Below are positions 7,608 to 16,481 of a DNA stretch of 64,000 bases, in pieces. A model generated the notes under the pieces. That model saw only the letters and a program-made list of their open reading frames with translations, had not been told where the DNA came from and did no database searches. Source of the stretch: CAWUEX02 sp963921305 (GTDB taxonomy: Bacteria > Pseudomonadota > Alphaproteobacteria > Rhodospirillales > Rhodospirillaceae). How positions within the stretch are numbered: position 1 is the stretch's first letter; every line of letters starts with the position of its first letter. The stretch spans positions 1,550,001 through 1,614,000 of the forward strand of contig CAWUEX030000002.1 in assembly GCA_963921305.4 (NCBI GenBank). Direction: 5' to 3'. A program made the translations under genes and the position numbers.

Positions 7608-9206
7608 ATGAACGTCGATCCATCCGCCCGCAACGACCGTTTGGTCGAAATGCTCACCACGATCCTCGGCCCCGATCAGGTCATCGTCGATGAAACCGAG
7701 CGCGAGTATTACGCCTCTGATGTCTATTCCGTCGGCGCCACGCCTGCGGTCGCCATCCGCCCGACCGATAAAACCAAGTGCGCTGAAGCGGTCGCGGCCG
7801 CGGCCAAGGAAGGCTACGCAGTGGTGCCACGCGGCGGCGGCATGTCCTACACCGGCGGCTACCGCCCGGTGCGGGAAGACACCGTCACCCTCGATACCTC
7901 GGCGATGAACAAGATCATCGAGATCAACGAAGAAGATCTCTACATCACCGTCGAAGCCGGTGTGACCTGGAAGCAGATCTACGAAGAGCTCAAGCCGCGC
8001 GGTCTGCGTCTGCCGATGTTCGGCACGTTCTCCGGCTACAAGGCCACCGTCGGCGGCGGCCTCTCAAACGGCGCGCTGTTCATGGGCACCGGGCGTTACG
8101 GCACCGCGGCGGAGATGCTCCAGTGCATCGAGGTCGTGTTGGCGGACGGCACGCTGTTAAAGACCGGTCAGCCCGGCTTCAAGAATGTCGACAAGCCGTT
8201 CTACCGCACCTACGGGCCGGACCTGACGGGCCTGTTCGTCCACGACGCCGGCTCTCTCGGTTTCAAGGTGCAGGCGACGCTGCGCATGATGCGCATTCCG
8301 GCGGTGACGGATTTTGCCTCGTTCTGTTTCCCCGACATGGAGTCGACCGCCAACGCGCTATCCGACATCGCCCGCAGTGGTGCGGCGGAAGAGGCCTATG
8401 TGTTCGACCCGGCCTCGACCAAAAAGAACATGGCCTCAGCCGATATCGTCGAAGACATTAAAACCCTGGGCGCGGTGGTCAAAGGCCAGTCGGGCTGGCT
8501 CAAAGGGTTGGTGGAAGGCGCCAAGCTGGTGGTCGCCGGACGTGACTTTATTAAAGAGGGCGCGTTTTCCATTCACACGGTTGTCTCGGGCAATTGCCGC
8601 GCCGCCGTGGATACGGATCTGGAAGCCCTGCGCAAGGCGGCTGAGAACAACGGCGGCGAGGAAATTCCCAACTCCATTCCCAAGGCCGTGCGCGCCGATC
8701 CCTTCAAGGCGGTTAACGGCATTCTCGGCCCCGATGGCGACCGCTGGGCCGCGCTGAATGCTAAGGTCGGCCATTCCGGTGCGCTGCCGCTGATGCGCGA
8801 GGTCGAAGCGCTTCTGGAGGACAACAAAGAACGCATGGACGCCCACGGCATTTTCATGACGCGCCTGATGATTGCCATCGGCCAGCATTACTTTTCCTAT
8901 GAGCCGGTGTTCCATTGGTTCGATGAGTGGTACCCGCTGCACAAACGCACGCCGGAGCCAAGCCACCTGAAAACGCTGACGGAGCCGGAGCCCAACCCGG
9001 AAGCGTCGGCCCTAGTGGCTGAGTTGCGCGAACAGGTGGTGGCGATCTTCTCCAAGCACGGGGCGGCGTCGAACCAGATCGGTAAGACCTACCCGTACTA
9101 CGACAACTTGCAGCCGGAAACGGCCCGGGTGATGGGCGGCATTAAAAAGCTGCTCGATCCCGATGGCGTGGTGAACCCGGAAGCGCTGGGCTTCCCGACG
9201 AAATAG
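7608..9206 (+). CDS. FAD-linked oxidase, PCMH/GlcD-VAO type (copy 1)
   Basis: A 532-residue flavoprotein. The FAD-binding PP-loop PRGGGMSYTGGY lies at residues 74-85, with the second FAD region GTFSGYKATVGGGLSNGAL and RTYGPDLTGLF; the C-terminus ends in LLDPDGVVNPEALGF, typical of the FAD-oxidase C domain. Relatives oxidise 2-hydroxy acids (GlcD, D-lactate dehydrogenase) or 4-alkylphenols (vanillyl alcohol oxidase, 4-cresol dehydrogenase). No covalent flavin ligand can be assigned with confidence. A GGGAG site precedes the ATG. It is paralogous to the protein at 25084, with the same GYGPDLTG-type core, and both lie next to a long methyltransferase. Confidence 0.85.
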   Translation: MNVDPSARNDRLVEMLTTILGPDQVIVDETEREYYASDVYSVGATPAVAIRPTDKTKCAEAVAAAAKEGYAVVPRGGGMSYTGGYRPVREDTVTLDTSAMNKIIEINEEDLYITVEAGVTWKQIYEELKPRGLRLPMFGTFSGYKATVGGGLSNGALFMGTGRYGTAAEMLQCIEVVLADGTLLKTGQPGFKNVDKPFYRTYGPDLTGLFVHDAGSLGFKVQATLRMMRIPAVTDFASFCFPDMESTANALSDIARSGAAEEAYVFDPASTKKNMASADIVEDIKTLGAVVKGQSGWLKGLVEGAKLVVAGRDFIKEGAFSIHTVVSGNCRAAVDTDLEALRKAAENNGGEEIPNSIPKAVRADPFKAVNGILGPDGDRWAALNAKVGHSGALPLMREVEALLEDNKERMDAHGIFMTRLMIAIGQHYFSYEPVFHWFDEWYPLHKRTPEPSHLKTLTEPEPNPEASALVAELREQVVAIFSKHGAASNQIGKTYPYYDNLQPETARVMGGIKKLLDPDGVVNPEALGFPTK

Positions 9207-9213
9207 CGCGGCT

Positions 9214-9648
9214 ATGGAACCGCGCATCAGTCTGATCACGCTTGGCGTCGAGGACCTCGCCCGCAGCCGCGCTTTTTACGAAAAGCTAGGCTGGACCGCG
9301 CACGCGCAAAGCAATGACGACGTTGTGTTCTTCCAAGCGGGTGGGTCGATTTTCGGTCTCTATGGCCGCGCGGCCCTGGCACAAGACGCAGCGGTGGAAG
9401 ATACCCCGTCCGGCTTTCGCGGCGTGTCCCTGGCCTACAACGCCCGCGACCGGGCCGAGGTGGATGCCGTCCTCAAAGAGGCCGTTGCCGCGGGCGGGAA
9501 CCTCATCAAAGCCGCCGAAGAAGTGTTTTGGGGCGGTTATTCCGGCTACTTCGCCGATCCCGACGGGCATCTGTGGGAGGTCGCCCAAAATCCGTTCTGG
9601 ACCATCGCCGCCGACGGTACGATCGATCTGGACGCAGCCCCCTCCTAA
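9214..9648 (+). CDS. VOC family (glyoxalase-like) protein
   Basis: A 144-residue single VOC domain: paired beta-alpha-beta-beta-beta modules beginning ISLITLGVEDLARSRAFYEKLGW and ending GYSGYFADPDGHLWEVAQNP, where the Asp-Pro-Asp-Gly-His-x-x-Glu ending carries the usual metal Glu. The family covers glyoxalases, extradiol dioxygenases, epimerases and antibiotic-binding proteins. The gene begins 7 bp after the FAD-oxidase stop, so it probably shares its transcript. No clear reaction can be assigned. Confidence 0.85.
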   Translation: MEPRISLITLGVEDLARSRAFYEKLGWTAHAQSNDDVVFFQAGGSIFGLYGRAALAQDAAVEDTPSGFRGVSLAYNARDRAEVDAVLKEAVAAGGNLIKAAEEVFWGGYSGYFADPDGHLWEVAQNPFWTIAADGTIDLDAAPS

Positions 9649-9657
9649 AACGTCCTC

Positions 9658-11802
9658 CTAAAACCGGCCCACCAGGCTCACGCCAAAGTCCACCATGGGG
9701 ACGATGCGGCGCTCCTGAAAGCTGGTGAGGCTGCCGCTGCCCTGGTTGGGCGTAAACACGGTGGTGCGGCGGAAGTTGGTGGTCTTCAGCACGTTGTCCC
9801 AGATCACCCGCAGCACCACGTCATTCAGCACTTGTTTCTCGACCGTCAGCTTGAGGTTGGAGCGCGGGTTGCCCTGCCGCAGCTGGTCGAGTTCGCTCAG
9901 CAACCGCGGCCCGTCATTGCTGAACTCCACATCGTAGGACAATCCCCAGGCCTTAATGTCGTGGCGGAAGTTGATGGACAATGACGTTTCGCCTTGCAGG
10001 GCGAAGTCGCGCTTCTGACCGGTGAACGCGTCGGTCACGCTTGAGTCCTGCCACAGGTAGGTTGCGCCCAGCACCGCGTCGATGAGGTTGAACTGGGCCA
10101 GCCGCAAACTGGATTCCAGTTCAACGCCATAGTGATTGCCGGAGCCGATGTTGCCAGGCTGAGTCTCGAAATCGCCAAAGGGAATGCGGTCGCTGACGTC
10201 ATTGACGCGGCGGTAAAACACCCGGCCGTTCACCAGTCCTTTGTTGTCGGCCAGGCGGCGTTCCGCGCCCACTTCGAAATCCCACGAGGTTTCGGGCTCC
10301 AGGTCCGGGTTGCCGAGATCGATTTCATCGTCGTTGCGGTCGACCTCGGCGACGAAGTCTTCGAAGTCCAGTTGTCCCACGTCGCGCTTGAACGAGAACC
10401 ACAGTCGGGTCGAGTCCGTGGCGGTGTAGAAGGCGTCGAACGAGGGCTTGACGAATTTCAGGGTGCGGTTGACATCCACGTCCGAGCCGACCTGATCCAG
10501 CTTGGAATACTCCCACGCCAAACCGGTGTCGAACTCCAGTTTGTCCGTCGCTTTCCAGTTATAGGTGGAGAACACTTCCAACCGGTCTTCCGAGACTTTC
10601 TGATCGGAATTGAAAATATCGGTGTCGATGATCTCACCGTCCTGGACGGTGAAGACGTTCTGAAACACATCAAGGCTGTTCAAGGCGCCCTCCGCACCGA
10701 ACTCGAAGCCGTGTTTGGCGCTGGCGGCCCAGTCCAATGTCAGCCGTAGTATTTTTTCTTTTTCGGTTTCGTCCTCGTCATCGCCGCCGATGAGAACGTC
10801 CGGGCCGCCGAAGGCGCGGAAGTTGTCGTTGTCCCGTTGATGGGTATCCGTGCGCAGCACAAACAGCGCTTCCAGTTGGAGGGATTTGGACAACGGCTGG
10901 ACGTAGTCGCCGCTCAGCTCCCAGTCGTCGTTCTTGCCGCTGCGCTGTTCAAAAGTGGCATCGGTGTTGAACCGGTTGCCCAGCTGATCGAACCCGAAGG
11001 TGAAGTCGGATTCGAACACCTTGATGGGTTTGTGTTCGACAAAGCCGTTGAGCTGGATGTAGTGGTCCGGCCCGAAGGTGTAGGCCAGCCGCCCACGGCC
11101 GATATAGAACTGCCGGTCGACAATGCGTTTCTCAACGGATTGGAAAAACGGCGTGCCGTCGGGTGTGAAGAATATTTCGTCGAGATCGCGGTTCGGCATG
11201 TTGGGGCGGGTCTCGACGAACACCGTGTAACTCCAGTTGCCCGCATCGGCGCTATAGGACACATAGCCGATGGGTCGAATCTGGCCGGTGTCGAATATTT
11301 GCGTGCCCGCCTGCCAGGTGCCGCTGCCGCTGGCCATGTTCTCATCCAGCACCACGTTGATGACCCGTGAGCCCACGTCGGCGTCGATCTCGCGCACGTT
11401 GCCGCTGATGATTTCAATGCGGACCACCTGAGCTGCGGAGATACGGCCGAAGTACTCCTGGATGTCGTTGCCCTTGGCGGTGACCCGGTTGCCATTGATG
11501 AGAATTTGATCCGTGTCCGAGCGCAGGCCGCGGCGCTCCTGCGTGGCAAAGTCCCCGGCAGAGTCATCGGACAATATGGCGTCCGCGCCGGGCACCCGTG
11601 CCAGCATGTCGGCGGCGGAAATCGGGCCGTAGGGTGCGAAGTAGGCTGCGTCGTAGGTAACGACCGAGGCGTTAGACGTACCCGCAGCGTCTTGGGCGGC
11701 AGCGGCGCTACCCAGTGCACAAACCAGGACCGGGGCGCAGAGATGCAAAAAAATACGGCGGGAGAACACGAAACAATCAAACACGGCGGCACTATGCCTC
11801 AA
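9658..11802 (-). CDS. TonB-dependent outer-membrane receptor
   Basis: A 714-residue protein with an N-terminal signal region (about residues 12-37, ending SAAAAQ), a plug domain (ISAADMLARVPGADAI, RRGLRSDTDQILINGNR, RIEIISGN) and a C-terminal beta-barrel with alternating aromatic strands, ending in VDFGVSLVGRF with the terminal Phe typical of outer-membrane barrels. It would import a siderophore, cobalamin or an organic ligand with TonB energy. The longest frame opens with TTG; a GTG eleven codons later (11769) gives a cleaner signal peptide, so the start is uncertain. It is monocistronic. No TonB box is obvious after the signal peptide. Confidence 0.88.
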   Translation of the reverse strand: MRHSAAVFDCFVFSRRIFLHLCAPVLVCALGSAAAAQDAAGTSNASVVTYDAAYFAPYGPISAADMLARVPGADAILSDDSAGDFATQERRGLRSDTDQILINGNRVTAKGNDIQEYFGRISAAQVVRIEIISGNVREIDADVGSRVINVVLDENMASGSGTWQAGTQIFDTGQIRPIGYVSYSADAGNWSYTVFVETRPNMPNRDLDEIFFTPDGTPFFQSVEKRIVDRQFYIGRGRLAYTFGPDHYIQLNGFVEHKPIKVFESDFTFGFDQLGNRFNTDATFEQRSGKNDDWELSGDYVQPLSKSLQLEALFVLRTDTHQRDNDNFRAFGGPDVLIGGDDEDETEKEKILRLTLDWAASAKHGFEFGAEGALNSLDVFQNVFTVQDGEIIDTDIFNSDQKVSEDRLEVFSTYNWKATDKLEFDTGLAWEYSKLDQVGSDVDVNRTLKFVKPSFDAFYTATDSTRLWFSFKRDVGQLDFEDFVAEVDRNDDEIDLGNPDLEPETSWDFEVGAERRLADNKGLVNGRVFYRRVNDVSDRIPFGDFETQPGNIGSGNHYGVELESSLRLAQFNLIDAVLGATYLWQDSSVTDAFTGQKRDFALQGETSLSINFRHDIKAWGLSYDVEFSNDGPRLLSELDQLRQGNPRSNLKLTVEKQVLNDVVLRVIWDNVLKTTNFRRTTVFTPNQGSGSLTSFQERRIVPMVDFGVSLVGRF

Positions 11803-11937
11803 GCGAGCCGCGGCCGGGAGACTCTTTCTTGCCGTGTTCTTCCGGCAATCGCCATTTGACCTTTCGCAAAGACGCTGCTGGTGGGTATGCCGTAGCGTGG
11901 CGGTCTCAGTCCCACAGACCTCAAGGAGGGTCGCGCC

Positions 11938-12303
11938 ATGACGGATGTTCGACTCTTCGCCGCAATATTTTTTCTCGCCGGCTTAGGGGCCTGCGCGACG
12001 GACGGCACCTCCATGGCCACGTCAGATTGCTTTGACGCCTCCCGCATTATCGGTTGGGAAACCCATGATGGCCGCACCCTCGATGTCACTGATTATCAGG
12101 GCGATCACTATCGCATTCACTTCTGCAACGCCTGCCGCGATCTCGAAGATGCAATCGCTCCGAGGTTCGAAGCGGGTGCAGATGGCTTGATGTGCGGCGA
12201 TGCCGATGAGGCTGTACGCGTCCGCACGACGACCTGTCAGGTCAGCTCGGTGATGCGGGTCGGGCCCCAGGCCGAGGAACTGGACGCACTCGCCTGCGAG
12301 TGA
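11938..12303 (+). CDS. Small Cys-rich lipoprotein
   Basis: A 121-residue predicted lipoprotein: hydrophobic segment FAAIFFLAGLGAC with a lipobox ending at C19. The mature part has several paired cysteines (FCNACRDL, MCGD, TTCQV, ALACE) and the pattern resembles the small uncharacterised DUF6491-type lipoproteins, which is a tentative family match. A strong AAGGAGG ribosome site sits eight bases before the ATG. It is divergent from the TonB receptor, with 135 bp between them that must hold both promoters; I see no clear operator there. Confidence 0.7.
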   Translation: MTDVRLFAAIFFLAGLGACATDGTSMATSDCFDASRIIGWETHDGRTLDVTDYQGDHYRIHFCNACRDLEDAIAPRFEAGADGLMCGDADEAVRVRTTTCQVSSVMRVGPQAEELDALACE

Positions 12304-12316
12304 CAAAACGCCGCTG

Positions 12317-12676
12317 CTATTTCGGCGGCAGGCTCTCGACAAAGGCCAGGCCCATGCCGATCCAGCGGGTGAGGTCGCGTTTGGTGCGGATGCCTGCCGC
12401 CTTCACGGTGACGAACCCGGTCAGGGGCTTGCCGGTGAACTCCATGGTCGTCGCGTGCTTGCGTTTCAGTGCCGCGGCGTACTGGTCCGGCCCGACGCGC
12501 ACCATCAGATCGGCGTCGCCCTCACCCTTACCCGCACCCTTACTGGGCAGCGGCCCGCAGCACATATGGCCGCCGACCATGAACGCCACGCCGCCGAACA
12601 TGCGCTTTTCTTCCACATCATTGCGGGGGCTCAGCACATCGCGGATGCGGGCCAACAGTTTTTCGTCGGCCGCCAT
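12317..12676 (-). CDS. TfoX N-terminal domain protein
   Basis: A 119-residue stand-alone TfoX/Sxy N-terminal domain: KRMFGGVAFMVGGHMCCGP followed by LMVRVGPDQYAAAL and a basic C-terminal half. In Escherichia coli Sxy the same domain is part of a competence co-regulator; solo proteins like this are common in alphaproteobacteria and their function is not known. It is followed after 3 bp by the GFA-family gene upstream in the transcript, so the two are probably co-transcribed. A second TfoX-like gene lies at 42329. Confidence 0.82.
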   Translation of the reverse strand: MAADEKLLARIRDVLSPRNDVEEKRMFGGVAFMVGGHMCCGPLPSKGAGKGEGDADLMVRVGPDQYAAALKRKHATTMEFTGKPLTGFVTVKAAGIRTKRDLTRWIGMGLAFVESLPPK

Positions 12677-12679
12677 CTC

Positions 12680-13114
12680 TTAAGCCTTGACCATCTCCTC
12701 CGGGGCCGGCGGCATTTCCGGGAAGTTCGGCAAGCTGGCGTCAGGCGCATCCCACGACGGTGCGCGCGACGCGTACACCACAAATTGCGGGGTGAACTGC
12801 TCCGGGTCATCCAGGGCCGACGCCCGCAAGGCCATCATGCCCGCCATACCCGAATTGGTGGAGTAAACCGACGACCCGCAGGTGGGGCAGAAGTGACGGG
12901 TCACCTCGTTGCCGCTGTCGGCCGTGACGGTAAAGGATGTCTCCGGTCCGGTGATGGTTACCGCATTCTCTGGCACCATCATGTGTGAGCCGTGCCCGGT
13001 GCCGCTGTCCTTGCGGCAGTCGACGCAATGGCAATGGCCCGTCATCAGCGGTCCGGCGGTGCAGGAAAAGCGCAAGGCGCCGCACAGGCAGCCGCCGTTC
13101 ATCGTCTCAGTCAT
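12680..13114 (-). CDS. GFA-family (glutathione-dependent formaldehyde-activating-like) protein
   Basis: A 144-residue zinc protein of the GFA family, whose founder speeds formation of S-hydroxymethylglutathione. The cysteine pattern is clear: GGCLCGAL, then GHCHCVDC, then HFCPTCGS. The open frame extends far upstream, through the intergenic region into the HxlR gene; I chose the ATG at 13114 because it has a GGGAGG ribosome site and starts at the family N-terminus. Many family members are not formaldehyde enzymes, so the substrate is open. It is divergent from the HxlR regulator and probably controlled by it. Confidence 0.85.
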   Translation of the reverse strand: MTETMNGGCLCGALRFSCTAGPLMTGHCHCVDCRKDSGTGHGSHMMVPENAVTITGPETSFTVTADSGNEVTRHFCPTCGSSVYSTNSGMAGMMALRASALDDPEQFTPQFVVYASRAPSWDAPDASLPNFPEMPPAPEEMVKA

Positions 13115-13166
13115 AGGGCCTCCCTTCTTTGTTTTGCGTCTGTATCTGCGTCCCCTGGACGCCTGA

Positions 13167-13181
13167 CTTGCAATTTGCAAG
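13167..13181. promoter_or_regulatory. Perfect palindrome, candidate HxlR operator
   Basis: Perfect inverted repeat CTTGCAA-T-TTGCAAG in the 118-bp space between the divergent GFA and HxlR genes. HxlR-type regulators bind short dyads in their own divergent promoters, so this is the natural operator candidate. A degenerate second copy follows at 13208-13224 (ACTTTTAAAATGCAAGT). Confidence 0.6.
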
Positions 13182-13232
13182 CTTAGTTCCCAACTGTAGG
13201 CATAGTAACTTTTAAAATGCAAGTGACTAATC

Positions 13233-13622
13233 ATGGCTGATGATGATTTCCCCATGGAGCCCCTGCCCGAAGGGGCGGAGCGCTCTCCCTGTCCCATCTC
13301 CACGGTGCTGGATTTGGTCGGTGACAAGTGGACCCTGGTGGTGATGCGTGACCTGTTCGTCGGCAAATCCAAGTTCGGTGAATTCGAGCAATCGCCCGAG
13401 CGCATTCCCACCAACATCCTGTCCGAGCGGCTCAAGCGTCTCGAAGGGGCGGGCATGATCGAGCGTGCGCCCTATCAGGACCGCCCGGTGCGCTACGCCT
13501 ACGCTCTCACCAAAAAGGGCCGGGCGTTCCTGCCGGTGCTGCAGGAAATGTGCCGCTGGGGCAACGCGTTTGTTCCCGGCACCTGGACCCCGCCCAAATT
13601 CTTCATGGAGATGACGGTTTAG
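13233..13622 (+). CDS. HxlR-family transcriptional regulator
   Basis: A 129-residue winged-helix regulator. It has the HxlR layout: a conserved Cys (SPCPISTVLDLVGDKWTLVVMRDL), the recognition region FGEFEQSPERIPTNILSERLKRLEGAGMI, and the wing YALTKKG. HxlR proteins often sense electrophiles such as aldehydes through the N-terminal Cys; the divergent GFA gene fits an aldehyde-responsive pair. The ATG has no good ribosome site and lies nine bases past the second operator-like motif, so it may be leaderless; an in-frame ATG seven codons on is an alternative. Confidence 0.88.
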   Translation: MADDDFPMEPLPEGAERSPCPISTVLDLVGDKWTLVVMRDLFVGKSKFGEFEQSPERIPTNILSERLKRLEGAGMIERAPYQDRPVRYAYALTKKGRAFLPVLQEMCRWGNAFVPGTWTPPKFFMEMTV

Positions 13623-13733
13623 GTCGTCCCCGCATGAGCCCACTGGCATTGGAAAATTTTTTCCTGGCCCGGCGGTAGCCATCCCGCCGCCGCCGTCGCA
13701 CAATCGCCGCTCAAAACACAAGGACGGCGGCGC

Positions 13734-14726
13734 ATGACCGACACCCATCTCAAACGCACCACCATTTTGGTCGAGGACTGCACGCGCTCCATCGCCTTTC
13801 ACCGCGATGTCATTGGCATGACCGAGTACTACAACCAAACCATGACCGTCGGCGGCAAGATCATCCCCGCCGGAGAAACGGTCGTGCCCGGTGCGGAAGT
13901 CCATCTCGGCATCATGGAAGGCAACCGGCCCGACATCGCCAAGCTCGGTATTCTCGAGTGGACCAACCCGCGTCTACCCGCCAACCCGGCGTTTGTAAAA
14001 CGCGCGCGCATGGGCATCGGCGATGTGGTGTTTGTCTGCGAAACACCGGATATGGTTCCGCTGATCGAACGGCTCACCGCCTCACCGGACTGCCGCATGC
14101 ATTGCCCGCCCCACGACTGGTCGGTGCCCGCGCCGGATGGCCCAGGGGGACAACGTGGTGAGATCGAAATGACCACGCTGTCGTTCTTCGATCCGGATGG
14201 GTATTTCTTCGAGGTCAATCACAAGCGCAACGCGCCCAACATCCCCGCCTTCGGCATCAAACGCACAACGCTGATCGTGCGAGATATCCAAGCCTCGGTG
14301 GACTTCTACACGCAAATCATGGGCATGAAGGTCTGGTACGACCAGGAGATGGAAGTGGGCGGCCAGGTGCTGCCCGCCGGCGAGCCCGGTGCGCGGGTGC
14401 GCGTCGCCATCCTGCAGGGCAATGACCCAGAGGTCGGCATGCTGGGTGTGATGCAATACCTCGACCCGCCCATCGCCGATCCCGGCCCGTATCCCAAACA
14501 CATCGGCGTCGGCACGGCGATGTTTGTCGCCGGCGCGGAAGATGTGAATGACATCGCCGCGCGCATGGAAGAGGCGAAGGGTCGGTTTAATCACACTGTG
14601 CATTGCCCGCCGCAGCACGACGAAGTGCCCGGTGCCGACGGCCAAACCATCGTGCTCACCACCATGTCGTTCTTCGACCCGGATGGGTACTTCTACGAAC
14701 TGAATACGCGGAAGGCAGTGAGTTAG
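13734..14726 (+). CDS. Double-domain VOC protein
   Basis: A 330-residue protein made of two VOC domains. Each opens with the same phrase (KRTTILVEDCTRSIAFHRDVIGM at the start, KRTTLIVRDIQASVDFYTQIMGM in the middle) and each ends SFFDPDGYF(F/Y)E, so it arose by internal duplication. Between them each half has a GNxPxxxxLG(I/V) strand. Double-VOC proteins include extradiol dioxygenases and 4-hydroxyphenylpyruvate dioxygenase-like folds, but the metal triad is not certain here. The next gene encodes a related double-VOC protein carrying a frameshift, separated by a REP-like element. Confidence 0.85.
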   Translation: MTDTHLKRTTILVEDCTRSIAFHRDVIGMTEYYNQTMTVGGKIIPAGETVVPGAEVHLGIMEGNRPDIAKLGILEWTNPRLPANPAFVKRARMGIGDVVFVCETPDMVPLIERLTASPDCRMHCPPHDWSVPAPDGPGGQRGEIEMTTLSFFDPDGYFFEVNHKRNAPNIPAFGIKRTTLIVRDIQASVDFYTQIMGMKVWYDQEMEVGGQVLPAGEPGARVRVAILQGNDPEVGMLGVMQYLDPPIADPGPYPKHIGVGTAMFVAGAEDVNDIAARMEEAKGRFNHTVHCPPQHDEVPGADGQTIVLTTMSFFDPDGYFYELNTRKAVS

Positions 14727-14747
14727 TTAAGATAACTCGATATCGTC

Positions 14748-14830
14748 ACCATCGGCTTTATGCCGATGGTCCAGGGTAGCCAGACGCATTCCGGCGTGTT
14801 GCTCTGGATGCTCGGAATAAATCCGAGCAT
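14748..14830. repeat. REP-like pair of opposed hairpins (TTTAT loops)
   Basis: Two perfect 9-bp hairpins facing each other. The first (14748-14770) is ACCATCGGC-TTTAT-GCCGATGGT on the plus strand, followed by CCAGGGTAGC. The second (14808-14830), read on the minus strand, is ATGCTCGGA-TTTAT-TCCGAGCAT followed by CCAGAGCAAC. A third copy of the same design lies at 37043-37065. Stem sequences differ but the loop and the 3' tail are kept, which is typical of REP/BIME-type intergenic elements. It separates the two double-VOC genes. Confidence 0.75.
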
Positions 14831-14855
14831 GAAGTCCTTAAGTTTGGAGCGAATC

Positions 14856-15801
14856 ATGACCGATACCATTCTCAAGCGCACCACGTTGATCTGCCGCGAC
14901 GCCGAGCGCATGAAGGACTTCTATGAACAGGTGTTCGGCTGGAAAGTGTCCTACCACGCCGAGATGGAACTCTCCGGCGGCATCCTGCCCTGCGGCAATC
15001 CCGGCGACCGCGTGAAGCTCTACATGATGGAGGGTGCCGACAGCGAGATCGCCAAGATCGGTCTGCTGGAATGGCTTGATCCCAAGCTGCCCGATCCGGG
15101 TCCGCCCACGCATCAGCTCGGCATCGGCGACGTGGTGCTGGTCGCCGACGTGCCGGACATGGACTCTCTGATCAAAAGTCGAGGCCTTCGATGGCGCGCA
15201 CGTGCACTACCCGCCCGAGGACGGCGAGTTCCCCAATCCGCGCGGCGAAGGCATGATCGAATACTGCTCCGCCCACATCTTCGATCCGGAAGGGTTCTTC
15301 TACGAACTCTACTACCGCTACAACCAGCCCAACCCGGATATCTTCCTGATGCGCCGCACCACCTGCATCGTGCGCGACGTTGACCAAACCCTCGATTTCT
15401 TCACCGGCACCTTGGGTCTGACCAAGTATCAGGACTCCACTATGGAAATCTCAGGCCAGCTCGCCGCCGGCAAACCGGGCGATACGGTGCGCTTCGCCGT
15501 CGCCAAGGCCGAGCATGACTACTACGGCATGATCGGCGGCCTGCAGTTCATCAAAGACCCGCTGCCCGATCCGGGCGATGCCTCCTGGCAACTCGGTGTG
15601 GGCAAGGCCGTGTTCGTCGCTCACGCCCATGATGCGAAAGACCTGTTCGCCAAGGTGCAGACCTCGGGCGTAAAGGTCACCCGCGAGCTGTTCTCCCGCG
15701 CCGTGCCCAAAAGCGGCGGCGCCGGGGAAACCAAGATGCATTCCATGGGCTTCCACGATCCTGACGGCTTCGTCTGGGAAGTGAATCAGCGGGAAGAGTA
15801 A
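14856..15801 (+). pseudogene. Double-domain VOC gene with a +1 frameshift
   Basis: The ATG at 14856 opens a protein related to the upstream double-VOC gene (KRTTLICRDAERMKDFYEQVFGW, later DSLIK). At the A-run 15174-15177 the correct frame changes: with three As instead of four the reading continues KVEAFDGAHVHYPPEDGEF into the second half (15202 onward), which has its own VOC phrase RRTTCIVRDVDQTLDFF and ends FHDPDGFVWEVNQREE. Removing one A gives a 314-residue double-VOC protein. Without correction the first half runs on to nonsense (RGLRWRARAL). It is either a single-base sequencing or assembly error in a homopolymer or a recent inactivation. Confidence 0.85.
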
Positions 15802-15806
15802 GCGAG

Positions 15807-16481
15807 ATGTCTGAAGACCCGCGGAGTCAGGGCCCGGAACCGAAAAAGCCGAGGGATTTCTCAACGCTCGCGACGCTTGCCGCTGCGTTTGTCCAAGTGC
15901 TCACCGTCGTCAGTCTTGCAATTGCGATTACCGTGAGCCTGCCGGAAGCGACAAGCGTTGTGTTTCCCCGGCATGAAGACTACGCCCGCCAGATCGCAGA
16001 CCAATACTATGTTTTGCTAACAGAGACCCCGCAAGAAGAAGAGGCCAGGCGTGTCCGCCGGCAACTCTTGGAGCTGTCGTTGCTGGATTTTTCCCAGACA
16101 AGCGAACCTGGCCAGGTTGAGCCCGCAATAAAGTGCAAAGTCGTGGAAGGCGAGTGCACCGAGATCGGGCTCAACCCCGATCAAATTGTCTACGCGAAGT
16201 CAGACAGCGCGGATGATATGTGGATCGTCGGGTTGGATTTGGATGCCGGACAGGGCGACCTTCACTCAACATCCCAGAAGCTAAAAGAAACTCAGGAGAT
16301 TTTCACGGCTTTGGTTCTGGAAGTCTCAGCGGAGTCTTCCGATGGACGTGACACTGAGAACGAGAGAAAGATAGTGGCCTCGCTCGACGAAGCGCAGCAG
16401 TTAATGGCCGGTGCGAAAATAAAATTCTTCGACGCGCTGGACTATGAGTCGCGCCATGGCAACTTGGGCAGGCTCCAATAA
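15807..16481 (+). CDS. Membrane-anchored protein of unknown function
   Basis: A 224-residue protein starting 5 bp after the VOC stop. Residues 1-20 are polar and Pro-rich, 22-48 form one transmembrane helix (LAAAFVQVLTVVSLAIAITVSL), and the rest is an acidic, partly helical soluble domain (EEEARRVRRQLLELSLL) with a single pair of cysteines (IKCKVVEGEC). I recognise no family. Codon choice is less GC-biased than in its neighbours (many AAA, AGT and TTG codons), which suggests it is accessory or transferred. Confidence 0.6.
   Translation: MSEDPRSQGPEPKKPRDFSTLATLAAAFVQVLTVVSLAIAITVSLPEATSVVFPRHEDYARQIADQYYVLLTETPQEEEARRVRRQLLELSLLDFSQTSEPGQVEPAIKCKVVEGECTEIGLNPDQIVYAKSDSADDMWIVGLDLDAGQGDLHSTSQKLKETQEIFTALVLEVSAESSDGRDTENERKIVASLDEAQQLMAGAKIKFFDALDYESRHGNLGRLQ

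Noticed and set aside
15174..15177. Programmed frameshift at the A-run
   Set aside because: The needed shift is +1 (skip one A), and a four-A run without a slippery heptamer or downstream structure is not a known site; a single-base error or mutation is simpler.
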